Assembly: GCA_963772815.1 (NCBI GenBank)
Contig: CAVYYV010000006.1
Coordinates: 672,157-736,156 of the forward strand
Length of the DNA: 64,000 bases
From: DATFFO01 sp963772815
Lineage (GTDB): Bacteria > Actinomycetota > Acidimicrobiia > Spongiisociales > ZC4RG35
Direction of reading: 5' to 3'
Under the pieces are notes generated by a model, which was not told the DNA's origin, did no database searches, and saw only the letters and a program-made list of their open reading frames with translations. Shown here piece by piece: positions 1 through 8,637 of this stretch; the stretch's first letter is position 1; each line of letters begins with the position of its first letter. Both the position numbers and the translations under genes were made by a program.

Positions 1-1196
1 CTATAGATGAACATCACGACGTCGGCATCTTGTTCGAGTGATCCACTTTCACGTAGATCGGAGAGGCGGGGACGCTTGTCCTCTCGGCTTTCGAGGGAAC
101 GGTTCAGCTGTGACAGGCCCACCACCGGCACATCCAGCTCACGGGCCAGGTTCTTGAGGTTGCGGCTGATCTCGGCGATCTCCTGCTGGCGGTTCTCCCG
201 CGCCGTCCCCTGCATGAGCTGGAGGTAGTCGACTGCCACCATCGAGAGGCCGGATTTGCGCTTGAGCCGTCGGCACTTGGCCCTGATATCGGTGATGGTC
301 ACAACCGGCGAATCGTCGATGAAGATGGGGGCCTTGTACATGCGCGAAGCCGCATCGACCACCCGCTGCCACAACGGTCCCAACTGGCCTGAGCGCAGCT
401 TCATCGAGTCCACCCGGCCGACCGCCGACAGGATCCGCTGGACCAACTCCTCTTTCGACATCTCCAGGCTGAACAGCGCCACGGGCCTCCCCTGGGCGGC
501 AGCGTTGGTGGCAATGTTCAGCATCAAGGCGCTCTTGCCCATCGCCGGCCTTGCGGCGATGATGATCAGGTTGGCGTTCTGCAATCCGGCCAGCTTCTTG
601 TCGAGGTCCCGGAACCCGGTCGCCAGACCAGTGATCTCCGAGCCCTGAGCCTCGAGCGTCTCGATCTGCTCCAGCACGTGGGAGAAGAGAGGACCCACTT
701 CGAGCAGGCTCTGGGAAGCCCGTTTCTCGGCCACGCCCAGCACCGTCTGTTCCGCCCGGTCCATGACCGAATGGATCTCGTCGTCGAGGTCGAACGCGAT
801 GGTGGCCACCGTGCTGCCTGCTCTGATCAGGTCCCGCCGACGGGCGCCGTCCTCGACGATGTCTGCGTAATGGATCACGTTCGAGGTGACCGGCACCACG
901 TCGACCAGGCGAGTCAAGTAGCTGACGCCGCCCACCTTGTCGAGCTCACCCAAGCGACGCAGATCCTCTGACAGGGTGACTGCGTCGATGGCCTGGTTGG
1001 CGTCGTAGAGACGACGCATGGCCTCGAAGATCGACTGGTGGGCGGGCACGTAGAAGTCATCGCTTCCCAGGCGGTCCATCACCTCGTTGGCTGCTTCGAC
1101 CGACAGCAAGACAGCCCCCAGTACCGATTCCTCAGCTTCGCGGCTGTGAGGCGGGACCCGGGCTCCTGAACGAGGTCCGGCGCTGTCTCCGTTCAA
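1..1196 (-). CDS. dnaB: Replicative DNA helicase DnaB (3' end cut by window edge)
   Basis: Hexameric 5'-3' helicase that unwinds DNA at the fork and recruits primase. About 398 residues are present and the C-terminus runs off the left edge. The N-domain opens with PPHSREAEESVLGA; Walker A (ARPAMGKSALM) lies near residue 215 and the Walker B strand (MVAVDYLQLM) near 325; the visible end EQDADVVMFIY is typical of the RecA-like core. In this frame a stop lies just upstream, so the only usable start is TTG at 1196; its ribosome site is weak. It follows rplI in the same direction, a common actinobacterial rpsF-ssb-rpsR-rplI-dnaB order. Identity is certain; the start is probable. Confidence 0.95.
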   Translation of the reverse strand, partial: MNGDSAGPRSGARVPPHSREAEESVLGAVLLSVEAANEVMDRLGSDDFYVPAHQSIFEAMRRLYDANQAIDAVTLSEDLRRLGELDKVGGVSYLTRLVDVVPVTSNVIHYADIVEDGARRRDLIRAGSTVATIAFDLDDEIHSVMDRAEQTVLGVAEKRASQSLLEVGPLFSHVLEQIETLEAQGSEITGLATGFRDLDKKLAGLQNANLIIIAARPAMGKSALMLNIATNAAAQGRPVALFSLEMSKEELVQRILSAVGRVDSMKLRSGQLGPLWQRVVDAASRMYKAPIFIDDSPVVTITDIRAKCRRLKRKSGLSMVAVDYLQLMQGTARENRQQEIAEISRNLKNLARELDVPVVGLSQLNRSLESREDKRPRLSDLRESGSLEQDADVVMFIY

Positions 1197-1326
1197 CTCT
1201 GGTCATCCATTTCGTTGTCGTTCTTACACGCCAGGTGTGACGCGGAATGCCGCCGAAGGGGCGACCAGGGAAGCGAGGGCAACCTACCTCACGGGGGTGG
1301 GGTTGGGAAAACCATCTTGGCCCAAA

Positions 1327-1360
1327 TGTGAGAAACCGCCCCGGAAGGCGGTTTCTCACA
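1327..1360 (-). terminator. Hairpin terminator between rplI and dnaB
   Basis: Perfect 14-bp inverted repeat (1327-1340 and 1347-1360) around a 6-base loop, just after the rplI stop. On the minus strand it is followed by only three T residues, so it may attenuate rather than fully stop transcription into dnaB. Confidence 0.75.
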
Positions 1361-1375
1361 CGCAAGCGGAGGCTC

Positions 1376-1822
1376 TCAGGCCGGGATCACGTCGAGCGTG
1401 ATGGGGAATTCGACGTCGTTGTGCAGCTTGATCTGCACCTCGTGCAGACCGATCTCCCGGATCGGGGCGGGCAGCACGATGTTCTTTCGGTCCACCTCGA
1501 CCCCGGTGAACTTGCGAATTCCCTCCACCACGTCGGGCAGGCCGATCGACCCGTACAACCGACCCTCGTCTCCCGCCTGGGCGGCCAGCACGACCCGGGT
1601 TCCGACCAGCTGAGTGGCAATCCGCTCCGCTTCCTCCTTGGCCTGCCGCTCGGCCTCCTCACGGGCTCGACGAAGCTCCTCGGCGGTCCGTATGGCACCC
1701 TCGGTGGCCTTGACGGCCCTCTTCTTGGGAAGGAGGAAGTTGCGGGCGTAGCCGTCGGAAACGTCGACCACTTCGCCCTTGCGGCCCAGCTCGGCCACGT
1801 CGGCGATGAGGATGAGCTTCAT
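1376..1822 (-). CDS. rplI: 50S ribosomal protein L9
   Basis: Binds 23S rRNA in the large subunit. At 148 residues it has the normal family length. The N-terminal rRNA-binding domain starts MKLILIADVAELGRKG and contains GYARNFLLPKKRA; a long charged helix (about residues 45-75) joins it to the C-terminal domain. The ATG overlaps the end of rpsR by 4 nt, so translation is probably coupled. Confidence 0.98.
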   Translation of the reverse strand: MKLILIADVAELGRKGEVVDVSDGYARNFLLPKKRAVKATEGAIRTAEELRRAREEAERQAKEEAERIATQLVGTRVVLAAQAGDEGRLYGSIGLPDVVEGIRKFTGVEVDRKNIVLPAPIREIGLHEVQIKLHNDVEFPITLDVIPA

Positions 1823-2091
1823 CGGCCACCCACATAGGGCAGGAGGGCCATCTCCCGGGCGTTACGGATCGCCAATGCCACCTGACGCTGGTGCTGGGGG
1901 CAGTTGCCCGTCACCCTCCGGGAACGGATCTTGGCCCGATCGGACATGAACTTGCGCAGCAGTGCCACGTCCTTCCAGTCGATCTTCGTGTCCGGTTCCT
2001 TGCAGAACTGGCACACCCTCTTCTTCATGCGCCTCATGTCGGAGGGGCCGCGTCGGCGCCTGGTGCGGTCCTGGGGCTTCTTCTTCGCCAT
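1819..2091 (-). CDS. rpsR: 30S ribosomal protein S18
   Basis: Small-subunit protein that pairs with S6. Ninety residues, rich in Lys/Arg. It carries the zinc-binding form of S18: a CQFC pair near residue 30 and a later CPQH pair. The ATG at 2091 is chosen because AGGAGA lies 8 nt upstream; an in-frame TTG at 2097 would be too close to that site. It lies between ssb and rplI in a ribosomal/replication operon. Confidence 0.97.
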   Translation of the reverse strand: MAKKKPQDRTRRRRGPSDMRRMKKRVCQFCKEPDTKIDWKDVALLRKFMSDRAKIRSRRVTGNCPQHQRQVALAIRNAREMALLPYVGGR

Positions 2092-2108
2092 TTTCAATTT
2101 CTCCTAGA

Positions 2109-2567
2109 TCAGAAAGGCGCCTCGTCGGGGCCGTAGTCTTCGCGAGCCACGGGGCCGGGAGGCACCGAGCCTTTGGCGTCTTTCCCACCGCCGCTGTTGT
2201 CCCAGTCACCCCGTGTGGTCTTGTTGACCGAGGCCGTCGCCCATCGGAGGCTGGGACCGATCTCATCGATGCTGATCTCAACCACCGAGCGGCGATCGCC
2301 CTGCTCGGTCTCCCAGGAGCGCTGCTCGAGGCGACCGGTGATGATGACTCGGGCCCCCTTTTGGAGCGACTCTGCCACGGACTCGGCCTGCTCACGCCAT
2401 ACCGTCCCGCTGAAGAAGCTGGTGTCCTCTTGCCACTCCCCGCTTTGGCGGTCCCGCCAGCGGCGGTTGACGGCCACTCGCAGCTTGGCCATGGCCACTC
2501 CCGAGGGCGTGAAACGCAGTTCAGGGTCGTCTACCAGGTTTCCTACCACGGTCACATTGTTCGACAT
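2109..2567 (-). CDS. ssb: Single-stranded DNA-binding protein
   Basis: Coats single-stranded DNA during replication and repair. 152 residues: an N-terminal OB fold (MSNNVTVVGNLVDDPELR to about residue 110) followed by a Gly/Ser/Pro-rich linker and the acidic tip PDEAPF, the usual docking peptide for partner proteins. Its place between rpsF and rpsR is conserved in many bacteria. Confidence 0.97.
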   Translation of the reverse strand: MSNNVTVVGNLVDDPELRFTPSGVAMAKLRVAVNRRWRDRQSGEWQEDTSFFSGTVWREQAESVAESLQKGARVIITGRLEQRSWETEQGDRRSVVEISIDEIGPSLRWATASVNKTTRGDWDNSGGGKDAKGSVPPGPVAREDYGPDEAPF

Positions 2568-2636
2568 CTCAGTATCTCCTTCCCAGGACGGTCGCCCCGA
2601 CTATGCCGCAGGCCACTGACACCGTCCAGTGGTTCA

Positions 2637-2924
2637 TCAGTCATCCGTGCGAAGGATCTTGTGGCGGACCACATCGTCGGCCAGGGTCAGTACTCGATCG
2701 AGATCATCCACGGCATCGGTGCCGGACTCGAAGGTCACCACCGAGTAGTAACCCTCGTTGACATGGTTGATCTCGTAGGAGAAGCGGCGCTTGCCCCACA
2801 GGTCAGAGGAGGAGATCGTCGCCCCTCGACTGGCGAGGAAGGTCTCGACCTCTTTCACCTTGGCCTGGACGTCACTCTCGGCGAACTCGGGCCGATGGAT
2901 CGTCATGACTTCATAACCGCGCAT
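2637..2924 (-). CDS. rpsF: 30S ribosomal protein S6
   Basis: Small-subunit protein, partner of S18. 95 residues with the family pattern YEVMTIHRPEF near the start and GYYSVVTFES in the second half. The ATG at 2924 has a strong ribosome site (GGAGGTGA) 6 nt upstream. It is probably the first gene of the rpsF-ssb-rpsR-rplI operon; the promoter should lie in 2925-3081. Confidence 0.97.
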   Translation of the reverse strand: MRGYEVMTIHRPEFAESDVQAKVKEVETFLASRGATISSSDLWGKRRFSYEINHVNEGYYSVVTFESGTDAVDDLDRVLTLADDVVRHKILRTDD

Positions 2925-3081
2925 CGTGTGTCACCTCCTATGGACATCCACTTGGGAGGCCCCACTCGGTGCGCCGACATCCGCCGAACCGGTGGAGCAG
3001 GGGTCTCACGGGGCCGACCGCGCGTGGCCGGCACCGGAGCAACAAGTGTAAGGCAGTCAGGGCGTGAGAGCGAAGCCGGGG

Positions 3082-3540
3082 TCAGGGAAGGGTGAGGTGC
3101 GAGTCGCCGCTCAGATCCACCGAACCGGCCGGCACCTCGAGGGCGTAGGCCGACGGACGGTCGACGCTGTAGCCGGGACACGGCTCGGCCTGGCAGGGTG
3201 TCATCTTCAGCATTCCCACCCCGGCTCCATCCTGACCGAAGAAGACGATGTCGAGAGGGATCACCGTGTTGCGCATGGTGAAGGTGTAGATGGCCGTGTC
3301 GCCCAGATCGAACAACATTCCGTCCAGATTGCCCAGATCGCTCACCTGCATGAGGCCCCGGGTGCGGGTGGAGTAGGTATCCGCCCAGGCCACCGTCAGC
3401 GATTCGCCATCCACGACGATGGTCCGCACTTCGGGATCGACCAGATCACCCGTGTCCCGGCTGGGTGAGGTAGCAGGTGTGACCTCGGACACCGGGACCT
3501 CAGGAGAGGTCGGAGAGGTCGGAGAGGTCGACGAGGTCAA
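3082..3540 (-). CDS. DUF192-family protein, probably a lipoprotein with a longer N-terminus
   Basis: The C-terminal ~110 residues match the DUF192 fold (RTRGLMQVSDLG, GMLFDL, FTMRNTVIPLDIVFF); the molecular role of this family is not established. The coordinates use a TTG start at 3540. The frame stays open upstream and encodes a lipoprotein-type signal ending LTVLIAGC (cysteine codon at 3583-3585), so the mature protein is probably anchored at that Cys with a Ser/Thr/Pro linker. No ATG, GTG or TTG is available for that longer form, which would overlap the 3' end of panB. The true start is unresolved. Confidence 0.75.
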   Translation of the reverse strand: MTSSTSPTSPTSPEVPVSEVTPATSPSRDTGDLVDPEVRTIVVDGESLTVAWADTYSTRTRGLMQVSDLGNLDGMLFDLGDTAIYTFTMRNTVIPLDIVFFGQDGAGVGMLKMTPCQAEPCPGYSVDRPSAYALEVPAGSVDLSGDSHLTLP

Positions 3541-3611
3541 CGAGGTCGAGAGAGGCAGCGACTCATCGCCGGGTGCTGTGGCGCACCCGGCGATGAGAAC
3601 CGTCAGGGCAA

Positions 3612-4472
3612 TCAGACCGATGGTGCGCCGGTTGACGGCGACACCCCCAGTTCGGCGGCCACCTCTTCCGACAGGTGATAGGTCTCGTCCGGACCGGGGA
3701 AGGAGCCGCTCTTCACGTCGCCGACGTAACTCTCGAGCGCCGTCACGGCCCGTTGGGCGAAGTCCTCGTAGCGGCGCACGAACTTTGGGTAGTGACCGAA
3801 CCCCATCCCGAGCAGATCGGTGTAGACCAGCACCTGCCCATCCGTGTGTGGCCCGGCACCGATCCCGATGGTCGGCACCGACACTTGCTCCGTGACGCGC
3901 TGAGCGACCAGATCGGGAATGCCTTCGAGGACGATGGCGAAAACCCCGGCCGACTCCAGTTCCTTGGCCTCTTGGACCAGCATGCGAGCCGTTTCCAGCT
4001 CCCGACCCTGGACCTTGTACCCGCCCATGGCGTGCACCGACTGTGGCGTGAGCCCGAGATGGCCCAGCACCGGGATCTCGGCTCCAACGATGGCCTCGAT
4101 CATGGGCAACCTCCTGGTGCCGCCTTCCAGCTTCACGGCCTCGGCGTGGCCCTCCTGGACGAGGCGCCCGGCATTGCGAAGCGTGTCCTCGATCGAGATG
4201 TGGTAGCTCAGCCAGGGCATGTCCACAACCAGAAGCGAATCGGGTTTGGCACGGGCCACGGCCTGGGCGTGGAGAATCATGATGTCGATCGTCATGCCCA
4301 GCGTGTCATCCATGCCGTGGATCACATTGGCTGCCGAGTCACCCACCAGGATTATCTCCACTCCGGCCTGGGAGGCGACCCGGGCGGACGGGTAATCGTA
4401 GGCGGTGACCATGGTGAGCTTGGGGCCACCCTTGCGGGCGCGCACCCAGGGAACGGTGATCTTGTCACCCAT
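3612..4472 (-). CDS. panB: 3-methyl-2-oxobutanoate hydroxymethyltransferase
   Basis: First committed step of pantothenate (coenzyme A) synthesis: adds a hydroxymethyl group from methylene-tetrahydrofolate to alpha-ketoisovalerate. 286 residues with the family blocks MVTAYDYPSA, ILVGDSAANVI, VKLEGG, GHLGLTPQS and TIGIGAG. The ATG at 4472 has AGAGGAG 6 nt upstream; an in-frame start 24 nt earlier lacks that spacing. No other pantothenate gene is adjacent. Confidence 0.96.
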   Translation of the reverse strand: MGDKITVPWVRARKGGPKLTMVTAYDYPSARVASQAGVEIILVGDSAANVIHGMDDTLGMTIDIMILHAQAVARAKPDSLLVVDMPWLSYHISIEDTLRNAGRLVQEGHAEAVKLEGGTRRLPMIEAIVGAEIPVLGHLGLTPQSVHAMGGYKVQGRELETARMLVQEAKELESAGVFAIVLEGIPDLVAQRVTEQVSVPTIGIGAGPHTDGQVLVYTDLLGMGFGHYPKFVRRYEDFAQRAVTALESYVGDVKSGSFPGPDETYHLSEEVAAELGVSPSTGAPSV

Positions 4473-4758
4473 CGGAGACTCCTCTCTCCCCACCACGTCG
4501 GGTTGGGGGATGTAGTCGGCTCTGTCAACCGTCGGGATGGACCTCGGCCGCCGCGCTGGGTCGCCCGTGCCCGGGGGAACGGTGGTTTCTCGTCAAATGC
4601 TAGTGGCCCGTCACGATCTGGGGACGCGTGCCACGAGTCATGGTGTCGTCATGCATCGGGAACGGGCCGAGTCGGGCCTTCGGGGGCCCGGAGGGGCCGT
4701 CATGTTTTGCCAACCTGTCGCGGCACCGCCCGCCGGTCATCGAAAACCAAGGCGGCGT
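4473..4758. other. Intergenic region between the endonuclease IV gene and panB
   Basis: 286 bp with no ORF I can support. It should carry the panB promoter, and its left part is rich in G/C runs that could fold (GGGCC...GGCCC around 4674-4700) and terminate the upstream minus-strand gene. Open frames on the plus strand here have no family signature. Confidence 0.4.
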
Positions 4759-5532
4759 CTACCTGGAGGCGGTCTCCAACGCCCGGCGCGCCCAGGATAT
4801 GTCGGCCGCCTGATCCGCCGCCTCACCGGGGGTTTCGACGATCACCGGACAGTCGACCGCCGCCACGACTGAAGCCAGATCCGAGGGCGGGATCTCCCCC
4901 TGGCCGAGGTTGGCGTGACGGTCACGTCTTGAGTCGAATGCATCGCGGGAGTCGTTGAGGTGGACCAGGTCGATGCGCCCGATGGCGGCCATGACCCGCT
5001 CCACCAACTCGTCCATCGGCTCTCCTCCGGCCCAGACATGGCACGTGTCCAGCACGAAACCGACTCCATAACCCCCGATCTCCTCCCAGAGGTCCGTCAG
5101 CTCTCGAAGCCGCCTGGCAACCGCCTTGTCCCCTCCGGCGGTGTTCTCGATCAGGATCGGGACCTCCGAGTCGACCTGGTCCAGAGCCTTGCGCCAACGG
5201 GTAAAGCCCTCCGAGACGTCCCCCTCCCCTGTGACGTGACCGCCGTGAACCACGACACCGGCCGCACCCACCGTGGCTGCCGCGTCACAGGTGTCCTGAA
5301 GGATCTTCCGGCTGGGGATCCGCACCCGGTTGTTGTCGGCGCAGAGGTTGATGAGATAGGGAGCGTGGACATAGATCGGAAGGTTGGCCGCCACCAGCTC
5401 GGCGGCGTCGGAACGCGGAGCGGGCTTCTTCCATGACTGGGGGTTGGACAGGAAGATCTGCACCACGTCCGCGCCCCTCTCCTCTGCCTCCTGGAGAGGA
5501 TGACGGCTCGGGGTGTGGGCTCCGATGATCAT
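4759..5532 (-). CDS. nfo: Deoxyribonuclease IV (AP endonuclease, Nfo family)
   Basis: Zinc-dependent endonuclease that nicks DNA at abasic sites during base-excision repair. 257 residues, a TIM barrel whose metal-ligand motifs are visible: VVHGGH, IENTAGG, LDTCHVWA, HLNDSRD and RHANLGQG. The ATG at 5532 overlaps the preceding stop as ATGA; a longer in-frame extension is just the upstream gene read out of frame. The family assignment is firm. Confidence 0.93.
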   Translation of the reverse strand: MIIGAHTPSRHPLQEAEERGADVVQIFLSNPQSWKKPAPRSDAAELVAANLPIYVHAPYLINLCADNNRVRIPSRKILQDTCDAAATVGAAGVVVHGGHVTGEGDVSEGFTRWRKALDQVDSEVPILIENTAGGDKAVARRLRELTDLWEEIGGYGVGFVLDTCHVWAGGEPMDELVERVMAAIGRIDLVHLNDSRDAFDSRRDRHANLGQGEIPPSDLASVVAAVDCPVIVETPGEAADQAADISWARRALETASR

Positions 5533-5741
5533 CTTTGCGTCGTACGTAGACGGGCCATCGTCACCGCCTGATCGGCGACGGCTGCTGCTACCCGGGCGGC
5601 GTCGTGTTCCCATTCCTTCGTGTAGAGGGCCACGGTGGTGTCATCCACACGCCTGCCCGCCCACGGGTTGACAGGGAGCAGGGAACCATCGTCGACCTGG
5701 ACGATGAGGACGTCGAGCTGGTCATCGTCGTCCTCCATCAC
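5529..5741 (-). CDS. Short hypothetical protein, probably the C-terminal half of the preceding gene
   Basis: 70 residues: an acidic start (EDDDDQLDVLIVQVDDGSLL), then NPWAGRR and a helical end. No family recognised. It overlaps the 3' end of the 5722-6219 membrane gene by 20 nt. Read together, the two make a plausible single protein (membrane anchor, then a PH-like beta domain), so this is probably the downstream part of one gene split by a frame change near 5740. Its stop overlaps the endonuclease IV ATG. Confidence 0.6.
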   Translation of the reverse strand: MMEDDDDQLDVLIVQVDDGSLLPVNPWAGRRVDDTTVALYTKEWEHDAARVAAAVADQAVTMARLRTTQR

Positions 5742-6219
5742 CGCGGGCGTCGAGGTCGCGCAGAGAGTTCCACGGGAGCGTGACGGGAGGGCGAAACGGG
5801 CCGCTCATGCGAATATGCAGGCCCGTGTCGTCGGTGGATAGGACCGGCGCAGGCATGAACAGCTCCTTGAGTCCCCACACCACGACCGCAGCACCGACGA
5901 TGATCAGGGCCCATGCCCAGATGTAGTCCCGTGGCTCCAGCGTTTGCGGATCCGAGGTGAAGATCCGGTCCGTCAGCCAGGCCACGATCCTCTGTCGGGA
6001 GACGAAGTCGATCCCGACCACGATCGCGGGTATCCCTGCCAGGGAGATGAGCCATGTTCGCAGGGTCGAACGGCCGACCTCGTACGGCTCCAGAGTTGGG
6101 CCCGTGGCGGCGCTGGGGCTTTCCAGAACCTCCGTCCGAGGCTCTTCCGGCGGCTGAGGAGTGCGGGCACCAGTCCGAAGATGGGCGCCTCTGCTCTCGC
6201 TCGTCTCGTCTTGGGTCAC
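5722..6219 (-). CDS. Hypothetical membrane protein, possible PH-like domain, probably truncated by a frame change
   Basis: 165 residues. A polar N-terminus (about 60 residues) is followed by two hydrophobic segments (TLRTWLISLAGIPAIVVGI and WAWALIIVGAAVVVWGL), then TDDTGLHIRMSGPFRPPVTL-type beta strands that stop abruptly. The GTG start overlaps the pyrE stop as GTGA, so the pair is probably translationally coupled. The missing end appears in another frame from 5741. Function unknown. Confidence 0.7.
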   Translation of the reverse strand: MTQDETSESRGAHLRTGARTPQPPEEPRTEVLESPSAATGPTLEPYEVGRSTLRTWLISLAGIPAIVVGIDFVSRQRIVAWLTDRIFTSDPQTLEPRDYIWAWALIIVGAAVVVWGLKELFMPAPVLSTDDTGLHIRMSGPFRPPVTLPWNSLRDLDARGDGGRR

Positions 6220-6758
6220 CGGCCCACACCCAGATCGGAGGGCGTGACCAGGGCCTGGTAGGGAAGGTCGCGCCGTGCCATCTCGGCTCCCACGGTACCC
6301 GCGCTGCGATCGAAGAGGGCGACGGCCTGGACGATCACGAGTCCCTCGCCGAGCGCCACATCGATCGCCTCGAAGAAAGCCCCTCCGGTGGTGGTCGTAT
6401 CCTCCAGAACTGCCACTGAGGTCCCCGGTGTCACAGGGCCCACGAGGCGCCCACCGGTCCCGTGGTCCTTGGCCGCCTTGCGAATCGAGAAGGCGTCGAT
6501 GATTCCCTTCGAGCAAACAGCCGTTGCCACGGCGATCGGGTCGGCCCCCATGGTCATGCCCCCAACCGCCCGCACACCGGGATCCAGAACGGCCAACACC
6601 GCCTCCCCAACCAGCCGGGCACCCTCGCCCGAGAAGGTGGTCTGGCGGGCGTCCATGTACCAATCGGCCTGCCGGCCTGAAGCCAGCATGAAGGGACCGT
6701 CGGTGCGCAGGGAGTGGGCGCGCAGATGATCGAGGAGGCCGGGGCGGGGGGTCGTCAT
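6216..6758 (-). CDS. pyrE: Orotate phosphoribosyltransferase
   Basis: Pyrimidine synthesis: couples orotate to PRPP giving orotidine 5'-phosphate. 180 residues; the PRPP-binding loop is VAVLEDTTTTGGAFFEAI and the N-terminal block FMLASGRQADWYMD is typical. The ATG at 6758 starts MTTPRPGLLDHL and matches family length; the longer frame upstream runs into the promoter of the divergent gene at 6844. No other pyr gene is nearby. Confidence 0.93.
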   Translation of the reverse strand: MTTPRPGLLDHLRAHSLRTDGPFMLASGRQADWYMDARQTTFSGEGARLVGEAVLAVLDPGVRAVGGMTMGADPIAVATAVCSKGIIDAFSIRKAAKDHGTGGRLVGPVTPGTSVAVLEDTTTTGGAFFEAIDVALGEGLVIVQAVALFDRSAGTVGAEMARRDLPYQALVTPSDLGVGR

Positions 6759-6843
6759 CGCAGGGGATGGTATCGCCCTGACCCGACAATCCCCTCTCCC
6801 CCGGACCCAGCCTCCGGAGCCCAGCGCCTCTAACGTCCCCGGG

Positions 6844-8637
6844 ATGGAGCCGGTCCGAATCGCCAACTGCTCAGGGTTCTTCGGGGATCGCCTCTCGGCT
6901 GCCAAGGAAATGGTGAACGGCGGCCCGATCGACTACCTGACCGGCGACTATCTGGCCGAGCTGACAATGGCCCTGTTGTGGCGGTCCCGGGCGCGTCATC
7001 CCGAGGGTGGATACGCCCGCACCTTCCTCGCCCAGATGAGAGATGTGATGGCCGACTGCCTGGAGCGCGGGATCCGGGTGGTGGTCAACGCCGGAGGCCT
7101 CAACCCGACCGGCCTGGCCTCTGCCCTCCAGACGCTCGCCACCGAACTGGGGGTTGATCCGGTGGTTGCGGCAGTGGATGGGGACGACCTGATGTCCCGC
7201 CTCGACCAGGTACCACTGATGTCGTTCGAGGACGGCTCATCGCTGTCCGACGCAGATGTGACCCCTGTGACGGTCAACGCCTATCTGGGCTGCTGGGGCA
7301 TCGTCGAGGCCCTGGAGCGCGGCGCCGACATCGTGGTGACGGGACGGGTCACGGACGCCGCCCTGGTGATGGGGCCGGCCGCCCACAGCTTCGGATGGGG
7401 ACGTGACGAGTGGGACCGTCTGGCCGGCGCCCTCGTGGCGGGGCATGTGATCGAGTGCGGCGCCCAGGCGACCGGCGGCAACTACGCCTTCTTTCAACAG
7501 GTCCCGGGGCTGGATCACGTCGGCTTCCCCCTGGTCGAGATGGCCGAGGACGGCAGCTTTGTCGTGACCAAGCATCCAGGAACCGGCGGCATGGTGACGA
7601 CGGGCACGGTGACCGCCCAACTGCTCTACGAGGTGGGGGGCCACCGCTACCCCAACCCGGACGTGACTGCCCGATTCGACACCATCCGGCTGGAACACAC
7701 AGGCCCCGACAGGGTCAGGGTGAGCGGCGTCGTCGGCCAGCCCCCACCTCCACGGCTCAAGGTGGCGATCAACTACTTGGGCGGCTACCGAAACCAGGTC
7801 ACGTTCGTCCTGACCGGTCTCGACATCGAGGCCAAGGCGGCGGCCGTCGAAGCAGCCCTGTGGAAGGCGATGGGCGGACGGGAATCCGTCGACGAAGCAG
7901 AGGTGGGTCTGGTCCGCTGGGATCGCCCCAACCCGACCAGCAACGAGCAGGCCATGGCCCATCTTCGGGTCACGGTCAAGGACCAGGACGCCGACAAGGT
8001 GGGCCGCCGTTTCTCGGGTGCCGCGGTGGAGTTGGCCCTGGCCAACTACCCGGGGTTCTTCGCCACCGAGCCGCCCGGCGACGCCTCACCCTACGCCGTG
8101 TACTGGCCGGCCACGGTCGACCGTGACCTGGTTCCCGCCCGGGTCCATGTAAGCGGAGAGCTGACCGAGGTCTCGAGTGTGGCACCGGCCACGAGTGACG
8201 AGCTGGCGGACGTGATCGTGAGCTATCCGGCGTTTTCCCCGGTCGGCGAGACGGTGGCTGCGTCCCTGGGACGAGTGGCCGGGGCGAGATCGGGCGACAA
8301 GGGTGGGGACGCCAATGTGGGCATCTGGGTGGAGGATCCCGCCGCCTTCGCCTGGCTGAGCGATTTTCTCAGCGAGGAAGGGTTCCGCCGACTCTTGCCG
8401 GAGGCGGACTCTTTGGCCATCGAGCGGCACGTCTTCCCCAACCTGTCGGCGCTCAACTTCGTCGTCAAGGGCCTGCTGGGGCAGGGAGTCGCTGCCTCCA
8501 CACGCCTCGACCCGCAGGCCAAGTCGCTGGGCGAGTACGTCCGGGCCCGCTTGGTGGACTTACCGCTCCAGTATTTGGGTCGTCGGCATGGTGCCGAGAA
8601 GCATGAGGATGCCGGTAGCATCCTGGGTGGGAAATGA
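6844..8637 (+). CDS. AtuA-like acyclic terpene utilisation family protein (DUF1446)
   Basis: 597 residues in two parts: a large DUF1446/AtuA domain (about 1-450; RIANCSGFFGDR, VVNAGGLNPTGLA, VVTGRVTDAAL) and a C-terminal AtuA-like ferredoxin-fold domain beginning near GARSGDKGGDANVGIW. AtuA was named from the citronellol/geraniol pathway of Pseudomonas; the reaction is not well defined and this protein need not act on terpenes. It overlaps the next gene, a Z-prenyl transferase, by 4 nt. Confidence 0.88.
   Translation: MEPVRIANCSGFFGDRLSAAKEMVNGGPIDYLTGDYLAELTMALLWRSRARHPEGGYARTFLAQMRDVMADCLERGIRVVVNAGGLNPTGLASALQTLATELGVDPVVAAVDGDDLMSRLDQVPLMSFEDGSSLSDADVTPVTVNAYLGCWGIVEALERGADIVVTGRVTDAALVMGPAAHSFGWGRDEWDRLAGALVAGHVIECGAQATGGNYAFFQQVPGLDHVGFPLVEMAEDGSFVVTKHPGTGGMVTTGTVTAQLLYEVGGHRYPNPDVTARFDTIRLEHTGPDRVRVSGVVGQPPPPRLKVAINYLGGYRNQVTFVLTGLDIEAKAAAVEAALWKAMGGRESVDEAEVGLVRWDRPNPTSNEQAMAHLRVTVKDQDADKVGRRFSGAAVELALANYPGFFATEPPGDASPYAVYWPATVDRDLVPARVHVSGELTEVSSVAPATSDELADVIVSYPAFSPVGETVAASLGRVAGARSGDKGGDANVGIWVEDPAAFAWLSDFLSEEGFRRLLPEADSLAIERHVFPNLSALNFVVKGLLGQGVAASTRLDPQAKSLGEYVRARLVDLPLQYLGRRHGAEKHEDAGSILGGK

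Noticed and set aside
3601..3660. Frame repair joining panB to the DUF192 lipoprotein
   Set aside because: Adding a C to give the lipoprotein a GTG start would also remove the panB stop and fuse a cytosolic enzyme to a signal peptide.
3675..4958. 427-residue plus-strand frame opposite panB
   Set aside because: Shadow of the high-GC panB/endonuclease coding strand; no family motif and it crosses an intergenic gap.
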